Source: Conchocele bisecta (Eukaryota > Mollusca > Bivalvia > Lucinida > Thyasiridae). From it: a DNA stretch of 64,000 nt. The DNA lies in NCBI GenBank assembly GCA_029237695.1, contig CM055265.1:121597078-121661077 (forward strand), in the 5' to 3' direction. The notes below the pieces were generated by a model that was given only the letters and a program-made list of their open reading frames with translations, was not told the origin of the DNA and ran no database searches. Positions 1 to 11,262 of this stretch are shown here, piece by piece; position 1 is the stretch's first letter; every line of letters starts with the position of its first letter. The position numbers and the translations under genes were made by a program.

Positions 1-450
1 TGATTCCACACAGTGGATTGGTTGGAATGTGTAATGGGATACCGGGACTTTCCCATTTTGACGAAATGTGAAAGTTGTCCCGCATAGCTCATTGGTCGGA
101 AAGTGTGATCGGATTGCCCGGGAACATACGGGATTTCCCGAGGAATGTTAGTGAAAGATGGCGGCGGTCTGGATAGCGTGGTATTATTAAATATAACGGA
201 TAAAATGGGTTATGTAAACTATGAGGACGATACAGATAAACTACGAGTGGTGGTGAATCACCAGGCATGGGAGATGGGTTGGGGTAAGTCTTTGAAGCAG
301 ATTAATAGCCCATCACAGTCGCTAAAAATCGTAGAAAGTTTGAATCGATAAAACATGATGAGATTACACCCAATGTCTGGCGGGGTCGCTTCACTACCCC
401 GCCTACTCGACAAGAGTTCGTCCTCGAACACAAACACGTATCGAAATATC
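1..450 (+). promoter_or_regulatory. Possible promoter-like region with a YY1-type motif
   Basis: Inverted CCAAT boxes (ATTGG) lie near 17-26 and at 91-95. The 11-mer AAGATGGCGGC, a textbook YY1 motif common near metazoan start sites, is at 155-165. A 68-codon open frame follows (145-351) but shows no recognisable domain. The combination resembles a housekeeping promoter and first exon. However, AAGATGGC-type motifs also occur in repeats of this window (for example near 5018 and 30869), so a repeat origin is equally possible. Confidence 0.25.
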
Positions 451-2383
451 CACACATACATGTCGTCATAACACCATAGTCAAAATTACTGTAATGCTTA
501 TCAAGAAATAAAAAGGGAAGAATAAACAATTCAGTGAGCCTCTACTTAAATCTACTACTAATGCAGATCATTCCACTCTATCTGGACAACCGATATGCAA
601 AAACTCTGAGAATTCCAGCCTAACGCCGTACATACGGTTACATATCATTATATGTACATTCCAGTGTACTCAACTGAACAAAATAATGAAATAGCAATGC
701 AAATTATACATCTGAAATCGCCTGTACATACCCTACTAGTAACACCATTGTTCTTAATTGGAAGTCCTTTGCTATCCTAACTCAGACAAAATCCATAATA
801 TTACCAAATGCATGGCAGTGAGTGCCAATAAGGATTGTCTGTTTATATTGGATTAAGCGGTTTCCATAACAAACGTTGTTGAAGTGGAATACCGATATGT
901 GCAAGAGCAACTATACCGTACGACATTAATGCAAGAGCACACCGAGTATGTTGCCACTGTCGCTCGGATTACCGGTACCTACCCCGATGAAGTGGAAGAA
1001 ATATGCTTGGGAATCCGAATATCAGTGCGACTCGATCGACAGAAAACATCTCAATATATCCCAGCTATTCATCGCTAAACATCAAGGGATAACAGCTGAA
1101 CATCTGACTATACTGATGTCATTGAGTGTCCTATGAACTTAAACACCACTAAGTCCATCCTTTCAGACAGAACATCACCTGATGCTCTCACCATCGCGAT
1201 GCCCATCGAAATCCGGGTTCAGCTGATCAGCTTATACCCTGAGATGACAATTGACCAGCTGCGGATTCCGATATGGATGTCGACCAGATAACATAAACAG
1301 GAAACGTTAATCCGACAGGATAGTGATTATTATTGTTGTATTCACCTCAACATATGAGAGTAGACAGTTGGTGCTGCCACCGATCCATGAATTTACCACC
1401 ATACGTCCACGAGTGTAGATCCAGTGATATTCAAGACATCACCAACTGTGAATCGCATACAACATGCAGTTATCATCGGGCAACGTACTAGTTGTATAAA
1501 TAAACATTTTATTATATATATGTATATGCCCATGCTTTATCACTTAGCTCTGTTGAACATGTGCAATCATATGTCTGCATGTATATTGTGTTCCTTTTAT
1601 TCTAGAATTCAGTAACAACCATTTAAGACCGATAATTTCTACCTATCTAATTATGAATTATGAATATTACATGCCATTCAGTCAATTAAACAATGGAGCA
1701 CTGGATTGATTTTACATGCGCGTTGATAATTGCAGTACAAAATGGAAATACATGTACATAAATAGACAGGTACATAATATACAATTATTAGTAGGCACTA
1801 GTACTTTCATACTGATATCATAGCTTACCCCCTAATTTAAGTGACCTTACTGTAGTCATTGTATTATCCAAAGGTGCATAAACACACTGATTGAGATTCA
1901 GTCTAGTCCATATTTACAAACTGCTTCCTAATCAGGATCTATTATGTCAGGCACATTAATGCACACTGCCTATTTGTATGAAATAACAAACTATTAAATA
2001 GCTACTCTGTCTGACCAGACAGTGAAATATCAGTTATTTATATATATCGGACACTGTGTGCATATCGTATTATATGCTTCTATTCATGCACCTAGTATGT
2101 TCCTCTAATTCGTGTGGATAATAACTAAAACCTATGCATGTTTACCTGGCATTATTTATGACATGTATAATATGCCTCAGCTAACGAAATTCGGCACTGC
2201 ACACCACTATCGCTGCTCAAATCTCCGACGCCTGCTGGTCAGGCGGACTGCCAGCGGTTTAGACAGCAACAGGATACATACATCACCGAACTCGCGTAAA
2301 CTGCCATATTATAGAGAAAATGTATTTTGTATATGTTTTGATTGGTTTATAATTCCCTCAGCTCACCAAATCATTTGTGGTGA
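451..2383. other. No gene recognised; AT-rich intergenic DNA
   Basis: Reading frames here are short (under about 95 codons), unlike any family I know, and sit in AT-rich sequence. No TIR, tandem array or splice-consistent exon chain was seen. Confidence 0.5.
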
Positions 2384-3433
2384 TTAGCACCCGTATGATT
2401 TGTGGAGCTGGAAATCTGTTTTTTCCATCCACACACTCGAGAGCCGATATGTCCTCTCACCATCCGTAAACTCCTCAACCTTCTTGATACAGAGAACATT
2501 CGCGGGTATAAATTTTACGGAATGGTGAGAGGGTCCGGCCTTTATGGCCCTCTCCCGAGCGTCTCTCAACACATCTGCGTGGGGCCCGTCCTGGTAAGTG
2601 GACGGGGCACCCAAGAAGAATAACTTTGGCTCGTGACAGTCCACCTCAGCCGTTGTCAAGGACATCGGGTAATCCGGCTTGGGTGGAATAGTATTTAATT
2701 GCGCTATTGGCGATTCCGGTCGTAGTGCATCAGGGATACAGGCGTTTCTTCTGGACATTGACACATCTAGGGGCTCATCCTGGGGAAAGGTAGGTGGCTG
2801 AACTTTAGTGTGCACTGAAATGGACGGCGGGCTCGATTCCGTGGTGGAGGTGGCAGATCTAGGAGGCGGGCTGGAATTCCTTGTGGAGGCTGCAGGAGAC
2901 TAGCTGCTTGGGGAGGCGGCAGGAGATGGCCTCGATTCTCTGGTTGAGGCGACAGAGCCGGATGGTGGGCTGGAATTCCTTTTGGATGCTGCAGGAGACA
3001 GGCTGCGTGGGGAGGCGGCAGGAGATGTGCTCGATTCTCTGGCTGAGGCGACAGAGCTGGGTAGTGGGCTGGAAGTCCTGGTGGAGGCTGCAGGAGACAG
3101 GCTGCGTGGGGATTGAATTCCTGGTGGAGGTACCGGGAGAACTAGATGGCGTGCCGTACTCGGGGTCGTGTGGCGTATATATATCATCCACCGCGTCTCC
3201 TACTTCGGCCATCAAGTCTATGCCATCCGTATCTGGACATGCCAGGCCATCATCGGTGGGCAATGAACTTCCAGTGCAGAATGTTGCCGTTGGCTTGAAA
3301 GGGCCGGGTGATGGTATACGCATGTGGCAAGGGAAACGGTGCCGGTCCAGCAACATTTGTCTACTTCTAGGGACACTGAAGTCACAGTAGTCGCATGAAA
3401 TGTTGGGCCCATGGCCACTCATATTTGACCTCA
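2384..3433 (-). pseudogene. Decayed Ser/Pro-rich repeat protein gene of unknown function
   Basis: Read on the minus strand, the N-terminal part (about 3433-3200) has a CxxC...H...H arrangement (CDYC followed about 15-20 residues later by RHRFPCHM) that could be a zinc-finger-like unit. The middle (about 3180-2830) is a Ser/Pro/Ala-rich tract with the phrase SLSPAAS repeated every 33 codons. The C-terminal 143 residues (2815-2384) look like ordinary globular protein and end at a stop. The frame is broken by a shift near 3150-3190 and by a TAG near 2900. I do not recognise the family. It could be a decayed host gene, or an exon whose breaks are assembly errors. Confidence 0.35.
2871..3125. repeat. 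99-bp minisatellite inside a coding frame
   Basis: Copies of CTGGAATTCCT(T/G) with the following GGCTGCAGGAGAC begin at 2871, 2970 and 3069. The period is therefore 99 bp, or 33 codons. Because the period is a multiple of three, the repeat keeps the Ser/Pro-rich frame open on the minus strand. Confidence 0.75.
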
Positions 3434-3925
3434 TAGGAGATGGGAATATCTGGTAGGGGAAGCATATGGTGCTGGGAATACGGGCCACTCATATTTGAGC
3501 TCATAGGAAATGGAAATATCTAGCAGAGGGAGTATATGGTGCTGAGAATACGGGCCACTCATATTTGAGCTTATAGGAGATGGGAATATCTGGTAGAGGG
3601 AGTATATGGTGCTGGAAATACGGGCCACTCATATTTGAGCTTATAGGAGATGGGAATATCTGGTAGAGGGCGTATATGGTGCTGGGAATACGGGCCACTC
3701 ATATTTCAGCTTATAGGAGATGGGAATATCTAGTACGGGAAGTATATGGTGCTGGGAATACGTGCCACTCATATTTGAGCTTATAGGAGATGGGAATATC
3801 TGGTAGAGGGAGTATATTTGTGCTGCGAATACGGGCCACTCATATTTGAGCTTATATGAGATGGGAATATCTGGTAGAGGGAGTAAATGGTGCTGAGAAT
3901 ACGGGCCACTCATATTTGAGCTTAT
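3412..3925. repeat. 70-bp minisatellite, about seven copies
   Basis: The phrase CGGGCCACTCATATTTGAG recurs at about 3481, 3551, 3621, 3691, 3761, 3832 and 3901, so the period is 70-71 bp. The period is not a multiple of three, and the open frames across it are by-products of the repeat. Confidence 0.9.
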
Positions 3926-4575
3926 AGAATATGGGACAACTGGGGAAGGTGGGAAGACGGGGTGAGGGGCAAATGTGGTTGGAAAATGGGAATACGGTGA
4001 GAGGGGTAAAGGGGTGGGGAAATATGTGGAAATGGGAATACGGTGTGGGGCATGTTTGAGGTCATAGAAGGTGGAAATATGGAGAAATGGACAACTGGGG
4101 AAGGGGAACACGATGAGAGGGGTCAAGGGGGTGTAGGATTATGTGGGGAATTTGAATACGGTGTGAGGGGGCTCATGTTTGAGCTCATAGAAGGTGGGAA
4201 TATGGAGTAATTGACAACTGGGGAACGGGAACACTAGGAGAATGGAAGACGGGGTGCGGGGGCAATTGGGGTGGGGAAATGGGAATACGATGAGAGGGGT
4301 CAAGGGGGTGGGGGAATAAGTAGAAATGGTAATACGGTGTGGGGGGGTCTCATGTTTGAGCTCATAGAAGGTGGTAATATGGAGTAATGGACAACTGAGG
4401 GTAGAGGAAAACTAGGATAAGGGAGAGATGGGGGTAAGGGAAAAAATGAAAAATGGTGGGAAATGGGAATACGGTGGAAGGGGTCAAGGGGGTGTGGGAT
4501 TATGTGGAAATGGGAATACGGTGTGGGGGGGGGGGGGCTCATGTTTGAGCTCATAGAAGGTGTAAATATGGAGTT
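3926..4575. repeat. Degenerate G-rich tandem repeats derived from the 70-bp array
   Basis: Blocks containing CATGTTTGAGCTCATAGAAGG recur near 4049, 4171, 4349 and 4540, separated by purine-rich text such as GGGAATACGGTG. The spacing is irregular (about 120-190 bp). The blocks share the CATRTTTGAGCTYATAG core of the neighbouring 70-bp array and probably grew from it. Confidence 0.7.
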
Positions 4576-7500
4576 ACAGCGCTTATAGACGGCCCGCCAA
4601 CCCCAAGAAAAGGCCTCCAATAATGTTTTGATGGATATGGGTGGGTACCCCCGCATATTTGACCTTTAGGGGTCATTTTGGAGGTAATTTAAAGGTAATG
4701 TTGACCCAACATTTCTCATTGACATGGGTGTATAAATGCACGTATATAATTTATAACAACATTGATAGCCGTCTGCTGATGAACTATGTTCGTAGCTATA
4801 TAATAGGATTCTGAAAATGCCGAATTATTGAGAAAAAAAAATGGTCTGAAATTCAAAATGGCCGCCAATTTGTCAAAGAAACAAGAAAATATAATGTTGT
4901 ACGTCATATCTGTCTTACTATTTTAATAGCTATAATGATAATAAGTATATTGTTCGATAGACAAATTGTTTACAAACATTGTTTCATTTTTCTCAAAGTT
5001 ACAGTTCGTAAATCCAAGATGGCCGTTAAAACAGTATGTTGTATTCAATTTGTTCTCATTTAGCATATTGCTGACTTTGAAGAGATTTCCCTTTAGCAAG
5101 TCATTTTCATGAAATTTGTGACTAATAGTATCCTTCATTTTGTATTATTGATTAAACTAACAGAACATATTTTAAAGTTGGGACAATTGGAGCTACATTT
5201 CCTGCAACCACACATTCAAACTAAATTTTGAAAAGTATAAAATGAAATATCTCTGTAACCAGACGAACAAACACTAACGATAATAATTTTTTTACAGTTT
5301 TCGGTAGTTTTCGGTACACAATTCATTGAAATGCGTATATTTTGGTCTAAGCCTTTACATTCAAGATCCGCCATATTGGAAAACTGAAGAAAAAAACCCA
5401 CAATGTTTCTGTTGTCAGATAAGGTCAAAACATAAATGTTATGAGGTTTCCCCGCTTAGCCTAATTGTTGCATGGTATGTGGAAATTTAGAGTTGATCAT
5501 CATTTCAAAATCAAATATGTCCGACATCTACACTCTTGATAAACATATACTAATATATGTATGCGGAAATAGCTGACACACCATGTGTTACCACTAATTT
5601 CAGCATGGCAATCCTTATAAATGGTAAATTGCTAACGTTTAGCACCGTATTTTAATATATGCTCTCTCCACCCTCCAGAATCATAAAAATTTGATATATA
5701 TTGTAACGTGTCTAATGATTGAGTTTTGTATATAACGGCCTATCAACAGCTAAGGTCGTTTAAAGCCGGATCAACGGGGTCCATCCCGTATTTAACCTAT
5801 ATATACATACTGTTGGTAAATACCAAAATCAGAACTAACTATTTCCATGAAGAAAATGTATACTCAGCCGTAAAATTAGAATGACCGCACCTGATTCAGG
5901 TCCATACCACACCATAGTCACTTAGTTCCATCTCAAAAAGTAATAATATTGTCACTAATTGTATTGCCTTTTAATTAGATATGACAGGATTCCCCCCTCA
6001 CGTACCAGAAGGTCGAAAGTCTAAATGAGGTCTAAACCATGTCGGGATTCCGGTGAAGAGAAATATTGATCGTTTCAATATACTTCGCGTGCTCGCAACC
6101 AACCACATACCGAACGTATATAATAAACAATATAATTACATAGTGCGTATTTATCGGGACTATTATTCCATTGGAAGAAAGCGAAGCATGTAGACCTTGG
6201 ACATGCTGATAATCAAGTCACTCAACACGACCATTTGATAGAACGTTTTCATTTCACCATGGTGTCATGGAGGAAACAGTAGGACACTACTTTCCAGTGT
6301 ATACTAATTATATGATGACAGCACAAATCACATGCATAATTTGCAAACACGGATACTCAAGGGCCAGCATCTCCAAGATGTATTTGGATATATAATATGG
6401 ATTATGAACTAGACGAAGGCGACTACATATATAGTATTCCAAGAGGGACAAGCACTCATGGACATTTCTGAAGATTTATTTTGGCTTAAGTTATAAATAA
6501 GCTTGTTGAAAGCGTATAATGGAATAACGCAAATAACGATATAGGTCTGTATCAAAATCAGCAATGAAGAAACATATGCGGTCTCTTATATTTTAGAGTT
6601 GACTAATTAATGAGCAAACTTGATCTTCTTCAATAAGACTGCTTCAGATTCTCCAGATATCTGCAAATAACAATACCACTATGACAACTGGTTTTATTGT
6701 TTTAATTGTTAGTTTTATATACGATTTGCGTTTTGTTTTTGGCGGGACTGTACACCGCTTTACCCATTTTCATGATTAGCTATATCTCAATTGGCATTAT
6801 GAAGGTATATGTAGCTCTTTATGTTCTGCAAATAAACCAAATGTACTTGTAGTTGTAGTTGACCAGCCACTGTAAAATAAAACAAATTAACTATTGATAT
6901 ATAGACTTGTGTATATGTTACTTGGAGATGTATACATATTGTTTCACCTCATGTATGTGTTTGGGTACAGTGTGGTTTCTTGGACAGAATAGCTCAGGAT
7001 AATGATGAATGATGAATGCCACATCATAATATTCAACGTCGCATCGGGACACAAATGTATGTGGCTCTCATCAAACTATGGTGATTCAGTTGTGGGGATT
7101 AGTTGAAATAACATAGTGTTAGGATCCTTTTAGCAGTGTGTATTACTAGTAACAGTGTTTAAACTCTATAGATATAACGTGTTGCCGCTATGTCAGATCT
7201 ATGCTGTATTCATAATTGTCTGGAGTTTCATTCACATGATTAATTTAGGTCACAATTTGACAGGAAAATAGTGAAGTAAAAAACCTAATTTCCTTATCTG
7301 ATAGAACTTTGCATAAACAATTATCATTCTACTAGGCAATATGCACGCAATGCCATTCTGCCAGGGATGGTCATATAATTATCACACACGGTAAAAATGT
7401 TCGTGTTCGTTTCAATGTGGCTGCTACGGCTTCCGCATATAATACAGTGTTCCGGTTAGGGCTCTAGTCAAATGAAGCACTAAGCTGTAAGGTACACGGA

Positions 7501-9383
7501 AACTGTAATATATTAAGGCTAAATCGTGTATGTAACATATCAATTTAAATTATTTGGATCACACCGAATGATACATCTGACAATGTATTACACACACAAA
7601 TCATTGAATTGCATGCTCAACACGAGAAACAAGCCATATCTACAGGTGAAAATGACTCTCAATCAGCACGCAGCAACATTGACGGTGATGCTGTTAATCG
7701 ATATGTCGTTATCTTCAATATCACAATGCAGTAATTTGCAGGTAATTCAGCATGATCTTTGTTTTGATATTGAAAACATAATTATGTTCTTTGTTGGGTG
7801 TAATTGTGTGAGATATAATTGTAAGATTCTCTGCTAAATGAACATGACTTCAATTTAATCATAAATTAATGTTTGGTGGACAGTACAGTTATTGTAACGA
7901 ATGAGAATTAACCGACATGCGAACAGTATAAGCCATGGCGCGAGTACATTGTTGATCAAATTCACATGGTAATGTATTTACCACGTATGGAATTAGAGGT
8001 GAGGCCATTATAATTAAATGGTGCGCCCATATTCCCGTATTCCTAAAATTATATTTGTCCAATCCAGAGGAGTTTGGTAACCGTGTTTGTTTATATACAT
8101 GTGTCATATTGGCTATGTGGTTATCTAATACTGCCCCGATCATTCTGATGGTGACCACATTAGTAGGTGAATAATTGAATTGGTGTTAGCAAATGATTCA
8201 AAGGTATTTTCACAATTCGGGTCTGACAACCATATGCAAGATATATGCAAATTTCTCTAACGATATCTGTGAAAATGACTCACTGTGTTTGCTTCATTGA
8301 AAATCCCATTTAGCCTGGGTACTACATCATGGGCAGATTTAGTGAGCAAACACAATGTTAGATGTACATTCCAGGAAATAACACAATGAAACATTTAACC
8401 ATTTGAACACTGTAAGTTTGTGTTTAACGGCGGCCATCTTTGATTTTAAATTAGTAAGCGACATGTCATTGCATACTAGTAAATGACATATCATACTATA
8501 CATACATTGTAGCGAGATTACATTTCACATTTTATTGCATATTTTGCAGTTTCGCGGCCATCTTCAATATTTATTTTTACATTACCTGGCTGATTTACTA
8601 AATATTTAGTATCGCCAATTGATAACAGGCCATGCTGTTTTTACTTGTATGAGTTATGTATGCATTCAAATAGCGAAATGCAGGCAAACTGAGCTTTTTG
8701 TCTTAATTTTACCTATGAATGACCTTGGAACTATCCCAAACAGTCCAACTTGAGTGTAGACCCATATCTAACCGTATAGTTGTGAAAGGTATAACCCACG
8801 TTCAGCACTCATTTATACAAAATGTTGAAAGGATAATCCCCGAGTAATGAGTGGAATCGTGACAATTTACAAGTTATTAATTTGAAAAGTTCACATATGT
8901 AATTAGTGGCGGCCATCTTGGAATTAAAGTTAGCAAATGATCTAATATGCTATTTATGAAGACATTCAGTAACAAACACATACACAGAGCTAGTTTATGT
9001 TGCATATGCACGAACATGTCGGTTTTTCCATATACATGTAGTGTCACTATTTTGGCGGCCATTTTGATTTTTTATTCTTTAATTTTCATTTTGTATTACT
9101 AACAATAATTGTGCTACTAGCATTTAGCTTGTTTCCATCGTCAACATTGATTTTATTAGTGATGATTACCTATATATGGCGAACATTAAGACACCTATGA
9201 TTGTTCTTAACTTGACCCATAAATTACCTCAAAATGACCTTCAAAGGTCAAATTTGAGGGGGTACCCACCCCTATCCGATAGCTTACCCACCATAGATAT
9301 AAACTAGCATGGGTATCCATTTGTAACAAAAATTTGCCATCAAAACTTTGTTTTCATCCCCGTCTATTATGGAACTGCGCTGT
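4576..9383. mobile_element. Large TIR-bounded DNA element without a transposase
   Basis: The left flank (ACAGCGC at 4576, then TAGACGG, GTTTTGATGG and GGGTGGGTACCCC up to about 4700) reappears inverted on the right (GGGGTACCCACCCC near 9260 out to GCGCTGT at 9377-9383). The similarity continues into TTTGACCTTT..GGTCATTTTG..GGTAATTTA. Nearer the middle, (A)AAATGGCCGCC-type motifs occur on the left (about 4858, 5018) and inverted GGCGGCCATYTT motifs on the right (about 8433, 8553, 8908, 9053). No long frame or DDE signature was seen inside, so this is probably a non-autonomous element about 4.8 kb long. The superfamily is undetermined. Confidence 0.5.
5430..8400. other. Interior of the TIR element; no gene seen
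   Basis: AT-rich sequence with no frame over about 105 codons. A short SINE-like piece (about 5870-5965, minus) shares the CCATACCACACCATAGTCAC phrase with the dispersed SINE-like family found later in the window. Nothing else is recognisable. Confidence 0.5.
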
Positions 9384-9945
9384 TAAAGGGTTTCAGTCGA
9401 TTGACATGCACACTCTTTGGGTGTGACCTTGCACTTCTCTGAATGTTCATGGTTACCTCGGAGATGACCTTAATGACCTTGAAGGGACCTTCCCACTTCA
9501 TTTGTAATTTTGGGGAAATGCCTTTAGTTTTGGTATAGAGCCGTAACCATACTACATCACCTTCATGATACGTGGTTTTACGACCTTGCTCGTATAACCG
9601 TTTCTGTTTGATACTGGCTTTGGTCATTTGATCTCGGGCCAAATTCTGCACAACTTTCAAATGCTTTTGCAGCTTATGGACATATGCATGTTGGTCAGTT
9701 TCTGGGTCGTTGGGCGGGGGCGGATATAGTAGGTCTACTGGCAAATATACCTCGCGACCGAGCATCATCAGGTTGGGGGGTGAGTCCAGCACTCTTATGT
9801 TGGGAAGAGCGGTATGCCATGAGCAAGATTGGCAATATTTCATCCCAATCTCTTTGATCGGGAGATATATATTTGCTGAACATATCCTCAAGGGTCCTGC
9901 TAAGTCGTTCTACAAGACCATCACTTTGGGGGTGATCCAGGTAGG
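9367..9945 (-). pseudogene. Ty3/gypsy retrotransposon integrase C-terminal fragment
   Basis: The minus strand encodes the end of a gypsy-type Pol polyprotein. An integrase core tail with the LVERLSRTL-like phrase lies near 9900 and is followed by a frame break near 9800-9850. Next come the typical MLGREVYLPVDLLYP loop, a GDVVWL...GPFKVI GPY/F-type module, and VHVNRLKPF at the end. The catalytic core, RT, RNase H and LTRs are absent, so this is a dead remnant. On its upstream side it joins the E1 Polinton fragment near 9945-9960, and its last codons touch the right end of the preceding TIR element. Confidence 0.85.
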
Positions 9946-9959
9946 AGCTACAATCTCCC

Positions 9960-10281
9960 CCAACTGCACAGGTGTGGTTGGGGGAACTATCGGAGATTGA
10001 ACCGCAGCTGTCTTCGGATGGTTTGCTGTGTCTAGCCCCAACTGCCGCTCCTGAGCTGGTGCGGTTGGAGCTGGAACAAATAACGACTGTTTGGCCTATC
10101 GAAGCTCGGCGAGTATTTTATCTTGTTTAGCTTTTCGGGTGGCAGCCGCTGCCCGCCCAGCTGCCTGTCTATTTGGGTTTTTGTGTCATGCAATCGGAGA
10201 TAGTTCCCCCAACATGCTCGGTAGCGGAGTTGGAAGTGCAATCAGCTCCGTCACTCTCGCAGGTGTGTCTTGTGTCATCAT
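9960..10281 (-). pseudogene. E1 copy of the QAAGRAAAATRK protein
   Basis: Starting at the ATG at 10281, the minus strand encodes a short N-terminal stretch (MMTQDTPARVTEL), meets a TGA near 10190, and continues in frame with KNPNRQAAGRAAAATRK and QDKILAELR before another stop. The E2 homologue is at 43952-43422. A basic (K/R)R(V/Q)AAG motif ahead of a membrane segment is, from memory, common in small Polinton proteins. The E1 copy lacks the convincing C-terminal membrane segment of E2. Confidence 0.6.
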
Positions 10282-10490
10282 TTTCTGAGCTTATAGTTCG
10301 TGGGCATATATTTCCAAATTGACAGTGCTTAGCCGTGGTCAACGCGGTTGTCAGCGGAGCTAAGTACATTCCAAACTTGTGATAAATTTAGCAGCAGGCT
10401 GTTCTAAGAGTGTGTCCTACAAAATGGTCAGTCTCTAGATCGCCAATCAACCCCGCGGTGTTTGGTATAGGTAGAAGCAACAAATTGATT
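10282..10490 (-). pseudogene. E1 fragment of the DLETDPF conserved Polinton protein
   Basis: The minus strand encodes PNTAGLIGDLETDHF, then HTLRTACC, a TAA, and FGMYLAPLTTALTTAKHCQFG. This matches the C-terminal half of the E2 gene at 44518-43855. The N-terminal half is replaced by the GTTMAGCA short-repeat array, so the gene is truncated as well as interrupted. Confidence 0.65.
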
Positions 10491-10495
10491 CCCAC

Positions 10496-10640
10496 ATTTT
10501 TAAGCATTTGTTCAGCATTTGTTAAGCATTGTTAAATATTTGTTCAGCATTTGTTAAGCATTTCTTAAGCATTGTTAAGTATTTGTTCAGCATTGTTAAG
10601 CAATTGCTAAGCATTGTTAAGCATTTGCTCAGCAGTTACT
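10496..10640. repeat. Short tandem array of TTGTTMAGCA units
   Basis: Units of 10-13 bp such as TTTGTTCAGCA, TTTGTTAAGCA and TTGTTAAGTA follow one another about twelve times just downstream of the ATPase stop. The same kind of array sits at the same relative place in E2 (44690-44760), so it was present in the common ancestor. It lies between two minus-strand genes. Confidence 0.85.
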
Positions 10641-10648
10641 AACGAGCG

Positions 10649-11262
10649 TTAAGCTGCGCTTATTACTTTGTAAGCAGTTGGTTGATCAGTCTTTAGCAGA
10701 AGCTTGGCGTGCTTAGTTTCCGAAAGCATCTGCCGAACCTCCCGGCGTTCCTCGCGCGTAGGGATAACGTCGTTCTCTCGAAGACAGTCATCGAATGAGT
10801 CTCGGTCCTTGCAGTGGAAGAGGGCGACCCATTTCGTTTGCTCGCGCAGATCCTTGAGGAGATCCATACGCTTTGCCCCGCATGGCGGCCAGAAAATGCG
10901 AGCTCGGAGAGCATGTCCTTCTTTGTGGTCATCGCCGCCTTGGCCGAGCAGTCGTCAATCACGTATAGGGTGGACTCACCCTGGAAGCTTTGGTATAAAC
11001 CACGCAGCCAATCGTGAAGCCTGTCACCGGGGTCAATAACGTATACCTCATGGTCGGTCCATATCCACGGGCGCCGCTGATAAGTCTCGTTGTGCCACAC
11101 AGTGGGACACAGGATCACAATGTGTCGAAAGGCATCGTGGTAGGACCCCTCGAGCAAGTCCAGGATCAAAACCGTTTTTCCGCATCCTGTCTGCCCACAT
11201 ATTATGACAGAGTGGGCATCTTTCGGTAGAGTTTTAGTAGAGTGCTGAGACGTATCGACCAT
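10649..11262 (-). pseudogene. E1 genome-packaging ATPase (FtsK/HerA-type), frameshifted
   Basis: The minus-strand product begins at 11262. Walker A is GQTGCGKT near residue 25 and the Walker B-like strand is TLYVIDDCS near residue 105, followed by the sensor-like SELAFSGRHAGQSVW. This pattern fits the A32/FtsK-HerA family that pumps DNA into capsids of Polintons and large DNA viruses. Compared with E2, a segment of roughly 23 bp is missing near 10861 (GAGGAGATCC join). This shifts the frame, so the KDLREQTKWVALFHCKDRDS tail is read in another frame. The first 29 bp overlap the end of the capsid gene. Confidence 0.85.

Noticed and set aside
3431..4126. Proline-rich minus frames over the 70-bp array as a secreted repeat protein
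   Set aside because: The 70-bp period shifts the frame each unit and the repeated MSGPYSQHH phrase appears in several frames; it is a repeat artefact.
10496..10640. TTGTTMAGCA array as a CRISPR-like repeat
   Set aside because: Units are contiguous, 10-13 bp and variable, with no spacers of constant length; it is a simple tandem repeat.
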